Below, piece after piece: positions 52,047-60,279 of a stretch of DNA of 64,000 nucleotides. The stretch is from Fluviicola sp. XM-24bin1. GTDB taxonomy: Bacteria > Bacteroidota > Bacteroidia > Flavobacteriales_D > Crocinitomicaceae. Location of the stretch: contig QCWI01000008.1 of NCBI GenBank assembly GCA_003149635.1, positions 62,001-126,000 of the forward strand, read 5' to 3'. The translations under genes were made by a program, and so were the position numbers. Every line of letters begins with the position of its first letter. Within the stretch, counting starts at the first letter, position 1. Below the pieces are notes generated by a model. That model saw only the letters and a list, made by a program, of their open reading frames with translations, made no database searches and was not told the origin of the DNA.

Positions 52047-54329
52047 TTATTCTATTAAAACATCTAAAACCACTATTTCACTATTCTCTAATTGAACCGT
52101 TAAAATGTATTTTCCTTTTGCTACATCACCTGCTTGTACTCTCTTGCTTACAGGGTCTGCATCCAATGTTATCATTCTTCCAGTAAGGTCGTATAACTCC
52201 GCCGAAACCCAATCACCATTGATCTTGAATTCTCCATTTGATGGGTTTGGTGAAATCGTTACCAGAGATACTGCTTCTTCTGTCAATCCAGCAGAACCAA
52301 TTAGCATTGCATTTGAAGTTTCGATACAGTTAGATTGCGATACTTCCACAACATAAGATCCGTTCTGAGTAGCTGTGAACGATTGTCCTGTAGCACCAGG
52401 AATAATCTGCAACCCGTTCACGTCTTCGTACCATTGGTACTGCGCATTTGGTTGGTTACTAGTCAATGTCAAACCATTAACAGAAACTGAATTGTCGATC
52501 GGTGCAATTGTCAGATCCAGAGTTACAACAGAATCACATCCTGCAGCATTTGTCAAAGTATGTGTTGCTGTATTATTCGATGCTGTATACGTATTGCCGT
52601 CGATCCACGTGTAAGAACCACATGTTGTTACTGAATGTGTTCCAGTTGTCGGTTCCAGGATAGTCAGGTCAAGGTATGTTATCTGATCACACCCCTGGCT
52701 ATTCGTATGCGTAACACTTGGCTGCGGTCCTGTTGGAGTTTGCAGATAAGTCACTCCATCAATCCATGTGAATGGTCCACAAGAAGTTACTGTTTCTACC
52801 GCATTTTGAGTCGAACTGAAGTAAAGATTCAATGTCACAATGGAATCACAACCTGAAACTGATTGATATACCATCGATGCTGTATTATTGTTCGATGTGT
52901 ATGTTACACCATTTGCCCATGTGTACGAAGTTGCGCAAGTAATCACCACATCCACAGATTGAACTGGTTCGTTGATTACCAAATCCAGGGTTACCAAAGT
53001 ATCACATCCCGTAGAGCTTGCAATGTACCCTGTATATGTTCCACTAGTTGTATAAATGTTTCCATCTACTGGCCATGTGAATGCCCCACAAGCAGACTCA
53101 GTCTGAGACATTGTAACTTCCGGATGTACAGTCAAATTCAATTCATAGTAATGAGGACAAGGCTGACCATCTACGTGCTTAGTAACTGAATAAGTACCTG
53201 AAGTTGTGTACGTTTGACCTGACTCTTCCCAGTAGTATTCACCACATGATTGTTCGTAAGCAACATCAAAAACAGGGTATCCAATAGTTAAATCCAACGT
53301 TACAACCGAATCACAACCTAGTACGTTTTGATACGTCTCTGTGTAAACACCTGAAGTAGTATACGTTTGTCCGTTTTCCGGCCATGTATAAATCTCACAA
53401 GATGAAACGTGAGAAATGCTGTTTGCTCCGTTGTGAACAACCAGCTCCAAAACACGGATAGAATCACATCCGTTAGAACCAACATATTGAGTAGAATACG
53501 TTCCACTTGTAGTATACGTTTGATTATTCTCCGCCCATGTATAATCAGAACATGCATCAACAAACTCCGTTTCGTAAACAGGCTCGTTGATAGATACGTG
53601 AAGTGTAATTACACTGTCACATCCTGCTGCATTCGGGATTACATCTGTGTAAATACCATTTGAAGTATACGTCGCAGTTCCTGATGGAGCATTGAATTCA
53701 CCACAAGAATTAACAATCATAGTTGCATCTGTGTGCGTAGAAGTTGAAGTTCCCATAATACGGAAACCAAGGTTGGAATCCAGAATATTCGCCCCGTTCA
53801 AAGTTGACGGAAGTACCGGGAATGCTGAATTCATATCGATTGAAGTTGACAAGACACTAAAGTCAAGCGACCCAAGATGCACCGGGCTATCGGTAGTTTT
53901 AAAGAAAACAGGATCCGGACTAGAGTACATTACGCCTAAGGTGTACACGCTTGAAGCATGCATTTCCAATGTCGACATCGGGTTGAACCCTACTAATTCA
54001 TCGACTCCACCTTGAATTGTTAATAATCCGGAATGCGACATCAAATTCCCGTTCTCATAGATTGCCAAAATCATCTGACCAGAACCGGAGCTCGCGTCAA
54101 TTTCGATTCCGATAAAATCTACTTCCACTTTCTCACACATCAATTCTGTGATGTCATTAGTAATTAAATGTCCTGCTCCCGGATCATATACTCCGTTGAA
54201 AGATTGATTATCGATTTCTAAAATAGGGTTTCCCGTTGGGGTTCCGTTTGCAAATACAAAGGTGCCCATGCATGAAAGGAATAGCACAATCATTGTAACA
54301 ATTCCTAATTTTATTCCTGTTGTTTTCAT
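52047..54329 (-). CDS. T9SS-secreted repeat protein B (eight Cys-paired repeats)
   Basis: The 760-residue protein has a signal peptide (MKTTGIKLGIVTMIVLFLSCMGTFVFA). The N-terminal domain (CEKVEVDFIGIEIDASSGSGQMILAIYENGNL) is clearly the same as in protein A. Eight repeats follow (SCGEF, ACSDYTW, SCEIYTW, SCGEYYW, ACGAFTW, TCATSYTW, SCGPFTW, TCGSYTW), each closing with a GCDS-like Cys. The last three repeats of both proteins use the W-[IA]DG-x-TY variant, so the order was inherited from a common ancestor. A type A sorting tail ends the protein (ISPNPSNGEFKING...AKGKYILTV). Predicted surface adhesin. It has its own terminator, so it is transcribed separately from A. Confidence 0.87.
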   Translation of the reverse strand: MKTTGIKLGIVTMIVLFLSCMGTFVFANGTPTGNPILEIDNQSFNGVYDPGAGHLITNDITELMCEKVEVDFIGIEIDASSGSGQMILAIYENGNLMSHSGLLTIQGGVDELVGFNPMSTLEMHASSVYTLGVMYSSPDPVFFKTTDSPVHLGSLDFSVLSTSIDMNSAFPVLPSTLNGANILDSNLGFRIMGTSTSTHTDATMIVNSCGEFNAPSGTATYTSNGIYTDVIPNAAGCDSVITLHVSINEPVYETEFVDACSDYTWAENNQTYTTSGTYSTQYVGSNGCDSIRVLELVVHNGANSISHVSSCEIYTWPENGQTYTTSGVYTETYQNVLGCDSVVTLDLTIGYPVFDVAYEQSCGEYYWEESGQTYTTSGTYSVTKHVDGQPCPHYYELNLTVHPEVTMSQTESACGAFTWPVDGNIYTTSGTYTGYIASSTGCDTLVTLDLVINEPVQSVDVVITCATSYTWANGVTYTSNNNTASMVYQSVSGCDSIVTLNLYFSSTQNAVETVTSCGPFTWIDGVTYLQTPTGPQPSVTHTNSQGCDQITYLDLTILEPTTGTHSVTTCGSYTWIDGNTYTASNNTATHTLTNAAGCDSVVTLDLTIAPIDNSVSVNGLTLTSNQPNAQYQWYEDVNGLQIIPGATGQSFTATQNGSYVVEVSQSNCIETSNAMLIGSAGLTEEAVSLVTISPNPSNGEFKINGDWVSAELYDLTGRMITLDADPVSKRVQAGDVAKGKYILTVQLENSEIVVLDVLIE

Positions 54330-54569
54330 TGTAAAGTATTATAAGATGTTCACCTCAAAGAGAATGAATCCTTCTCCCATAACACAATGAGAACTTACGA
54401 AAGTGGCGATACTATTTCCGAACGATAGAAAAGTGACAATTAAACCAAATTGAGAACACCCCCCCCTGTATTACAGAGGGTGAAATCACTTAATTAGAGG
54501 AGCTACATTAGTTGAACTGTGAGTTCCAACACACTGGCAATGAACATCCTTTCAAACCCAAAAAATGAT

Positions 54570-54577
54570 TACCTTCG
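54570..54577 (+). promoter_or_regulatory. Probable -7 box of lpdA
   Basis: TACCTTCG followed by C, one mismatch to TAnnTTTG, lies 41 bp before the lpdA ATG. Confidence 0.45.
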
Positions 54578-54618
54578 CGGAGCCTAAAAATTTAGAGTAG
54601 AATTACATTTCAAATAAT

Positions 54619-56010
54619 ATGAGTTACGATATTATAGTTGTTGGAAGTGGTCCCGGAGGCTACGTAGCTGCCATCCGTGCATCACAACTAGGGCTTAAAA
54701 CAGCCGTTGTTGAACGTGAAAACCTTGGAGGAATTTGTTTAAACTGGGGATGTATCCCGACGAAAGCGCTTTTGAAAAGTGCTAACGTGTTCGAATACAT
54801 CAACCACGCTTCTGATTATGGAATCAGTGTAAAAGATAGCAATGCTGATTTCGGAGCAATGGTAAAACGAAGCCGTGATGTTGCCGGAGGAATGAGCAAA
54901 GGAGTTCAGTTCTTGATGAAGAAGAACAAGATCGATGTGATCATGGGATCAGGTGTCATCAAAGCTGGAAAGAAAGTTGAGGTAACAGACGATAAAGGAA
55001 AGAAAACAGAATACGCTGCTGATAAAGGTGTGATCATCGCAACAGGAGCTCGTTCACGTGAATTGCCAAACTTGCCACAGGATGGTAAAAAAGTAATAGG
55101 ATACCGTCAGGCGATGACATTGGACAAGCAACCTAAGAAAATGGTGGTTGTCGGTTCAGGAGCTATCGGTGTTGAGTTCGCGTACTTCTACAACGCTATC
55201 GGAACGGAAGTAACAATTGTAGAATACCTTCCGAATATCGTTCCAATTGAAGATCAAGATGTTTCGAAAGAATTATCGAAGAACTTCAAAAAAGCTGGAA
55301 TTAAAGTAATGACGGATTCTTCAGTAGAGTCAGTTGATACAAAAGGATCTGGATGTAAAGTGACAGTGAAGACGAAGAAAGGAGAAGAAGTTATCGAATG
55401 TGACGTTGTTCTTTCTGCGGTTGGAATTGAAGCAAATATTGAAAACATCGGATTGGAAGATGTTGGAATCGTTACAGATCGCGGACGCATCTTGGTGAAC
55501 GATTACTACCAAACAAATATCCCAGGTTACTACGCAATTGGAGATGTACTTCCGAACGCAGCATTGGCACACGTTGCTTCTGCAGAGGGAATCATTTGTG
55601 TGGAGAAAATTGCAGGACACAATCCAGAACCATTGGATTACAACAACATCCCTGGATGTACGTACTGTTCTCCTGAAGTTGCATCTGTTGGTATGACAGA
55701 AGCTGCCGCGAAGGAAGCAGGATACGAAGTAAAAGTGGGTAAATTCCCTTTCTCCGCTTCTGGTAAAGCAAGTGCTGCCGGAGCGAAAGAAGGATTTGTG
55801 AAATTGGTATTCGATGCGAAATACGGAGAATTGCTTGGAGGTCACATGATCGGAGCAAATGTTACGGAAATGATCGCAGAAATCGTTGCTATTCGCAAGC
55901 TGGAAGTTACCGGACATGAATTGATCAAAACAGTGCACCCTCACCCAACAATGTCAGAAGCGGTGATGGAAGCTGCAGCGGCTGCTTACGACGAAGTGAT
56001 TCACTTGTAA
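54619..56010 (+). CDS. lpdA: Dihydrolipoyl dehydrogenase (E3)
   Basis: The 463-residue flavoprotein has FAD-binding VVGSGPGGYVAAIRA (8-22), redox-active disulfide GGICLNWGCIPTKALL (C-x4-C), NAD-binding VVGSGAIGVEFAYFY, and the C-terminal catalytic His-Glu in HPHPTMSEAVMEA. It reoxidises dihydrolipoamide of the pyruvate, 2-oxoglutarate or branched-chain complexes. No E1 or E2 gene is nearby. It is monocistronic, with its own terminator. Confidence 0.97.
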   Translation: MSYDIIVVGSGPGGYVAAIRASQLGLKTAVVERENLGGICLNWGCIPTKALLKSANVFEYINHASDYGISVKDSNADFGAMVKRSRDVAGGMSKGVQFLMKKNKIDVIMGSGVIKAGKKVEVTDDKGKKTEYAADKGVIIATGARSRELPNLPQDGKKVIGYRQAMTLDKQPKKMVVVGSGAIGVEFAYFYNAIGTEVTIVEYLPNIVPIEDQDVSKELSKNFKKAGIKVMTDSSVESVDTKGSGCKVTVKTKKGEEVIECDVVLSAVGIEANIENIGLEDVGIVTDRGRILVNDYYQTNIPGYYAIGDVLPNAALAHVASAEGIICVEKIAGHNPEPLDYNNIPGCTYCSPEVASVGMTEAAAKEAGYEVKVGKFPFSASGKASAAGAKEGFVKLVFDAKYGELLGGHMIGANVTEMIAEIVAIRKLEVTGHELIKTVHPHPTMSEAVMEAAAAAYDEVIHL

Positions 56011-56031
56011 GAAGTCCTCTAACGAAATACG

Positions 56032-56063
56032 AACCCTGGCCTCGAAAGACGTCAGGGTTTTTT
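56032..56063 (+). terminator. lpdA terminator
   Basis: AACCCTG pairs with CAGGGTT around a loop of about 14 nt, followed by TTTT, 22 bp after the lpdA stop. Confidence 0.8.
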
Positions 56064-56079
56064 AGTACCTTGAACTATC

Positions 56080-56835
56080 GTGAAAACAATTGTAGTACTC
56101 ATAGCTTTAATCTCGTCCTGTTCTCTTTCACAAGCCCAGAACGCTTCTCCAGAAGATACGGTTTCTAATCCAGACGACATAACAACTTTAAGCTATTATC
56201 ACGATACGTTGTTTCTTAGAAGGAAAGTCGTCAGAGGTGAAGAATGGACAGATTACAATTGCGTTTATATTGAACAGAACCGAGACAGCAAGTATTACAA
56301 CTGGTTGACTTCCTTTGCATTCGATGAATTCGATTCCATGTTACTCGAATCCTATGATATTGAATTGGTTCCCAGCGCTGACAGATTCCCTTCGAATAAA
56401 ACTTCCGGTCTGCCGAAAACCTGGATTCCAGTCTATTCGTTCAACGACGAGTTCTATACCTACAAACCGTCGGATTTTGGAAATGCCGGGAGTCGTATTC
56501 TTACGGATAGTCTTTTCATCAAATGGTACATGGATGGCCTCATGCCGATGCAGATTACCAGTCAAGGTCCGATACAAGGAACTGACCAATACGTTTTCGA
56601 ACTGGAAATGGAAGGTGCTTATCAAGAATTGCTCATCATTCAACCTTATGACAAAGAGCGTCAAATCTATTTGTTTCAATACAAGTCCAGAAATAACGCG
56701 GAGTATCAATTGTATATTCCGTCCGATAATGCGAAAGACTTTGACATGGTGGTCAACACTGGAAACCATAAGGCAAGGGAATACCGTTTCGATGAATTTG
56801 ACATCGAATCCTATCTCGGAATACCGAAAAAATGA
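56080..56835 (+). CDS. Exported protein of unknown function, coupled to a glycosyltransferase
   Basis: The 251-residue protein starts at GTG 56080 with a signal peptide (MKTIVVLIALISSCSLSQAQ). The mature part is acidic and aromatic (LSYYHDTLFLRRKVVRGEEWTDYNC; FAFDEFDSMLLESYDIELV; FKYKPSDFG-like PVYSFNDEFYTYKPSDFG) and probably beta-rich. I do not recognise a family. Cys13 lies within the signal but not in a lipobox position. It overlaps the glycosyltransferase start by 4 bp (ATGA). Confidence 0.65.
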   Translation: MKTIVVLIALISSCSLSQAQNASPEDTVSNPDDITTLSYYHDTLFLRRKVVRGEEWTDYNCVYIEQNRDSKYYNWLTSFAFDEFDSMLLESYDIELVPSADRFPSNKTSGLPKTWIPVYSFNDEFYTYKPSDFGNAGSRILTDSLFIKWYMDGLMPMQITSQGPIQGTDQYVFELEMEGAYQELLIIQPYDKERQIYLFQYKSRNNAEYQLYIPSDNAKDFDMVVNTGNHKAREYRFDEFDIESYLGIPKK

Positions 56836-57794
56836 AAATCTCCATCCTTCTCCCCTTTCGGAATGCTGCCCCTTGGATGGAAGAAACCATACAATCTATC
56901 TTAAATCAATCCCATGAAGATTGGGAGTTGATCGCAGTAGACGATCATTCGGAGGACAATACAGTAGCATTGATTGAGAGATTTGACGATTCGAGGATTC
57001 AACTTTTTGAGAATGCCGGAGAAGGAATCATTCCAGCTTTGCAAACAGCTCTGGATCAAGCCTCGGGAGCATTCATTACCCGCATGGACGCTGACGACCT
57101 CATGCCTCCTAATAAATTGGAAGTGCTTCTTCAAAATATGCAAGGCGGGAGAACCGTTGTGACCGGAAAAGTGAAATACTTCTCTGAATCGGAAGTGTCC
57201 GAGGGATATCGTACTTATGAAAATTGGCTCAACGAACGTATCTATAAAAAGGATCACTTCCAACACATTTATAGGGAGTGTGTGATTGCTTCTCCCTGTT
57301 GGTTGGTCTCAGCGCAGTTAATTCGGGAAGACCGAATTTTTGATCAATTGCAATATCCTGAAGATTACGACATGACCTTTCTTTGGCGGAAATATGGATA
57401 TCAAATTGTTCCAGTGAATGAGATTACGCACTTATGGCGCGAGCATCCAGCGAGGACTTCAAGAAATTCTGATATCTACGATCAAGCGTCCTTTTTTCAA
57501 TTAAAACTGGATTGGTTCCGAAAGTCGGAGCGAGGAAGAACGTTAGGAGTCTTTGGTGCGGGGCCAAAAGGAAAACTGGTCGTAGAACAATTGAAAAAGC
57601 ACTTCGAGATCCATTGGTTTGATCACGAATTTGAAAACTACCAAGCTCCAATCCATGGATTTGAAATCCAAAATCCTGAAACGTGCACCTGCAATCTCTT
57701 GCTGCTCGCCGTGTTCCCACAAAACAAAACGCGCCTCGAAGATCTCGTGACACGTTTAGGATATACTTTCGGTACAACCGTTTGGTATGTCTAA
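56832..57794 (+). CDS. Family 2 glycosyltransferase
   Basis: The 320-residue protein has the GT-A N-terminus MKISILLPFRNAAPWMEETIQSILNQS, the nucleotide-sugar binding VDDHSEDNT, and the DxD-type metal site RMDADDLMPP. PEDYDMTFLWRKYG and ITHLWREHPARTS are the acceptor-side motifs of GT2 enzymes. The C-terminal 80 residues (GVFGAGPKGKLVVEQLKKHFEIHWFDHEFENY) look like a small Rossmann-type domain with GAGPKG, an unusual appendage for a GT2. It is cytosolic, and likely adds sugars to a cell-surface glycan. Convergent with the barrel gene. Confidence 0.85.
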   Translation: MKISILLPFRNAAPWMEETIQSILNQSHEDWELIAVDDHSEDNTVALIERFDDSRIQLFENAGEGIIPALQTALDQASGAFITRMDADDLMPPNKLEVLLQNMQGGRTVVTGKVKYFSESEVSEGYRTYENWLNERIYKKDHFQHIYRECVIASPCWLVSAQLIREDRIFDQLQYPEDYDMTFLWRKYGYQIVPVNEITHLWREHPARTSRNSDIYDQASFFQLKLDWFRKSERGRTLGVFGAGPKGKLVVEQLKKHFEIHWFDHEFENYQAPIHGFEIQNPETCTCNLLLLAVFPQNKTRLEDLVTRLGYTFGTTVWYV

Positions 57795-57795
57795 T

Positions 57796-58497
57796 CTATT
57801 TCGATCCGATTCCCACTTTAATTCCTGCATTCAAGACGTAACGAGCTCCTGAAGTACGCTGTTCTATCCATCGGAACTCCCAGTCGTTACCATTGAAGAA
57901 GTTCTCCCAGTAATAGTCTCTACTGGAGTAATTTCCTATTCCCATCCCAAAGTAAAAATCAAGGGAGAAAGTTTCCGATAACCATGATTGGTACCCAAAG
58001 TTGAAGAAGAAATTGGCCATCGTTTCATTACCGCGCTGCGTTCCATCCATGAACCCCGAGTAATCCTCTACAGTGTGATTGTAAATTTTGTATCGGAACT
58101 GCGGAGAAACATAAAAGCGATTCAAGGATTCCGAACCATCCAAGGGATAATAACGATATGCAACTCCTGCCACAAATCCCATCGCACTTGTCTGTCCAAG
58201 TGAAGGTTCGAAGGAATTTCCATAATGTCCAGGAATTCCAAAAGAGATTTTCGATAGCGTAGGCCCCAACTCCACATCAAAGCTTCCTTTAGAGGTCAAT
58301 TGGCGTTCGTATCCGAATAAAATCTCTCCGTCAAACAAACTCAAAGGAGAGAACTTATAGACCTGAGTGTTTTCGTTATTCTTGATTTCACGCTGGGCTT
58401 TAATGCGTGCTTTGGATCGATCAATAATGATGATTTCATCTTGAGCGAAGATCGATGAGGTGATTAATAAAGCGGTTAGGCAAGAAAATAATTTCAT
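57796..58497 (-). CDS. Predicted outer-membrane beta-barrel protein
   Basis: From ATG 58497 the product is 233 residues with a signal peptide (MKLFSCLTALLITSSIFAQ). The mature sequence alternates amphipathic strands (GEILFGYERQLTSKGSFDVELGPTL, SAMGFVAGVAYRYYP, FYVSPQFRYKIY, FSLDFYFGMGIGNY, ARYVLNAGIKVGIGSK), typical of small outer-membrane barrels of the porin/DUF3575 type. Upstream frame extension to 58539 adds no signal. Function unknown. It stands alone. Confidence 0.7.
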   Translation of the reverse strand: MKLFSCLTALLITSSIFAQDEIIIIDRSKARIKAQREIKNNENTQVYKFSPLSLFDGEILFGYERQLTSKGSFDVELGPTLSKISFGIPGHYGNSFEPSLGQTSAMGFVAGVAYRYYPLDGSESLNRFYVSPQFRYKIYNHTVEDYSGFMDGTQRGNETMANFFFNFGYQSWLSETFSLDFYFGMGIGNYSSRDYYWENFFNGNDWEFRWIEQRTSGARYVLNAGIKVGIGSK

Positions 58498-58642
58498 AGT
58501 GTTTGAGTCTTTACCGACAAGACGACTTCGGTTTTGCAATGGTTGGAAAATTGACTGTTAAAAGTGAGAATTTAACGTTTGAAGAGCGTTCATAAAAGAG
58601 AATAGCAGAAAGTAGAAGGTAGAAGGATTCTGCTTTTATTGA

Positions 58643-59560
58643 TTATTCAATTAATATAATGTCTTGCTTGAACTCGGCTTTTTCAAAGTAGAAATCAATA
58701 CGGCCTAGATTAATGCCTGCCCAGCCCACCTGATTGATCAAGACAGTTTTGCCATCAGCGTTTTTTTCTTCCACTGGCTTGTCCAGGAATGTGTGCGTAT
58801 GTCCACCGATGATTAGATGAATATCTTTCGTTTTTCGTGCCAGATTCACGTCCGACATGCGCTCCTTGTCCTCGTAGGTATAGCCAAGATGCGACAGACA
58901 GATGATTAAATCACATCCTTCCTCCTTTAATTTAGCAGCGTAATTGGTTGCCATTTCAACGGGGTCGAGGTATTGCGTTTCGCCGTATTTATTGTCTGGA
59001 ACCAAGCCGTCCAGTTCAACACCAACCCCAAAAACGCCCACTTTGTATTTTCCTTTTTTGAAAATGGTGTACGGCTCCGTAAGTCCGTCCAATTCTGTAT
59101 TGGAAAAATCGTAGTTGGAACATATAAACGGAAAATCGGCATACTCCTTCGCGCTTTTGAATCCGTCCATTCCGCCATCGAAATCGTGATTCCCCATAGT
59201 TGCGGCATCGTACCCCAGTTGGGTCATTAACTTCATCTCCAATACTCCTCCGAACATATTGAAATACGGCGTCCCTTGGAAAATATCTCCGGCATCCAAC
59301 AACAAGACATTCTCTTCGGAAGCTCTTACGGCCTCAATAGCTTCAAAGCGTCGTGAGACCCCTCCTCGTCCGGGATACTTGGCATGATTGTCCGGAAACG
59401 GATCAATATTCGAGTGCGTATCATTGGTATGAAGAATCGTGACTTTATCTGTCAAGGCCGACTTCGATCCCAAGGCATCTTTAGCGAACAACGAAGGAGC
59501 AATCATCGACCCTCCGGTAATAAGCGCGGTATTTCTTAGAAAGTCTCTTCTGTTCATCAC
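58643..59560 (-). CDS. 5'-nucleotidase family metallophosphatase subunit (N-terminal half), Tat-exported
   Basis: The 305-residue protein starts with a twin-arginine signal (MNRRDFLRNTALITGG). The metallophosphatase motifs are complete: ILHTNDTHSN, LDAGDIFQGT, MGNHDFDGG, CLSHLGY and IIGGHTHT, which bind two metal ions. It corresponds only to the N-terminal catalytic domain of UshA-type 5'-nucleotidases; the substrate-binding domain is encoded by the gene directly upstream (4-bp overlap). Predicted to dephosphorylate nucleotides in the periplasm. It is the last gene of the receptor-nuclease operon. Confidence 0.9.
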   Translation of the reverse strand: MMNRRDFLRNTALITGGSMIAPSLFAKDALGSKSALTDKVTILHTNDTHSNIDPFPDNHAKYPGRGGVSRRFEAIEAVRASEENVLLLDAGDIFQGTPYFNMFGGVLEMKLMTQLGYDAATMGNHDFDGGMDGFKSAKEYADFPFICSNYDFSNTELDGLTEPYTIFKKGKYKVGVFGVGVELDGLVPDNKYGETQYLDPVEMATNYAAKLKEEGCDLIICLSHLGYTYEDKERMSDVNLARKTKDIHLIIGGHTHTFLDKPVEEKNADGKTVLINQVGWAGINLGRIDFYFEKAEFKQDIILIE

Positions 59561-60279
59561 AAGGTAATTCGAGGTTCGTGATCAAATACCAATGTATCCT
59601 GCTTCTTCGCAGCGTCAAGCATCACATCGCGCATCAATCGGTTCGTGTATTGATACGATACTTTCTTTTCGAAAAAGTCCATTTTATCACCGCCATTCAT
59701 CAAATAATCCGATGTCAAGACCCAATACGTATCCATCTTTTCGGCGGGCGTAGGAAAAAGTAGTGTATCTCCGTCCAATACGGCTCCAGCGATGGGCTCA
59801 CCACCTTTCTTTTTCAGATAGTCTATTATTTCATCTTGCGTGTCCCAAGGCATTTCCACCCAAACCACTTCGTTATCGAAAGGCATCAGTTTGAAAATAT
59901 CGCCAACCGTTACATCCCCTTTGTTGATTGGATTTCGCAATCCTCCCACATTGAGCAAACACATCATGGGTACCTTTTCCAAATCTAAGCTATCCGTTGA
60001 CGTGAAAATGCTATTGTAAAAAACAGCGTCGGTCGCCCAATTGTTCAATGAAGCATTGGGACGTCCTTTTGTAAAATCGTTTGGTGCATATGCAATGACT
60101 TCGTCCATGGTGGCAGACAATTGCCGTTGGTAGGGCGAAATCATTGAATCGATAGAAGCATTGGAAGAAATATCATCCGTAATAACTATCGGTTCGTACT
60201 CGGCAGATATCGTATAAACATCAGAGCAGGCCCATAAGCCTGCTCCGAGTATTAATGCTATGATTACATTGCGAATCAT
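59557..60279 (-). CDS. 5'-nucleotidase C-terminal domain lipoprotein
   Basis: The 240-residue lipoprotein (MIRNVIIALILGAGLWAC, Cys18) consists of the 5'-nucleotidase C-terminal domain: NASLNNWATDAVFY, NVGGLRNPINKGDVTVGDIFKLMPFDNEVVWVEMP and YLMNGGDKMDFF. In the single-chain enzyme this domain binds the base and part of the active site. Here it is a separate membrane-anchored chain, overlapping the genes on both sides by 4 bp. It probably pairs with the Tat-exported catalytic chain. Confidence 0.9.
   Translation of the reverse strand: MIRNVIIALILGAGLWACSDVYTISAEYEPIVITDDISSNASIDSMISPYQRQLSATMDEVIAYAPNDFTKGRPNASLNNWATDAVFYNSIFTSTDSLDLEKVPMMCLLNVGGLRNPINKGDVTVGDIFKLMPFDNEVVWVEMPWDTQDEIIDYLKKKGGEPIAGAVLDGDTLLFPTPAEKMDTYWVLTSDYLMNGGDKMDFFEKKVSYQYTNRLMRDVMLDAAKKQDTLVFDHEPRITL

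Noticed and set aside
49900-53700. CRISPR-like periodic repeats
   Set aside because: The periodicity of about 130 bp comes from the protein repeats of the two adhesins; the units are coding and diverged, with no spacer structure.
58604-58634. AGCAGAA...TTCTGCT as terminator of the metallophosphatase gene
   Set aside because: The stem is only 7 bp, the loop is long and no proper T run follows on the minus strand.
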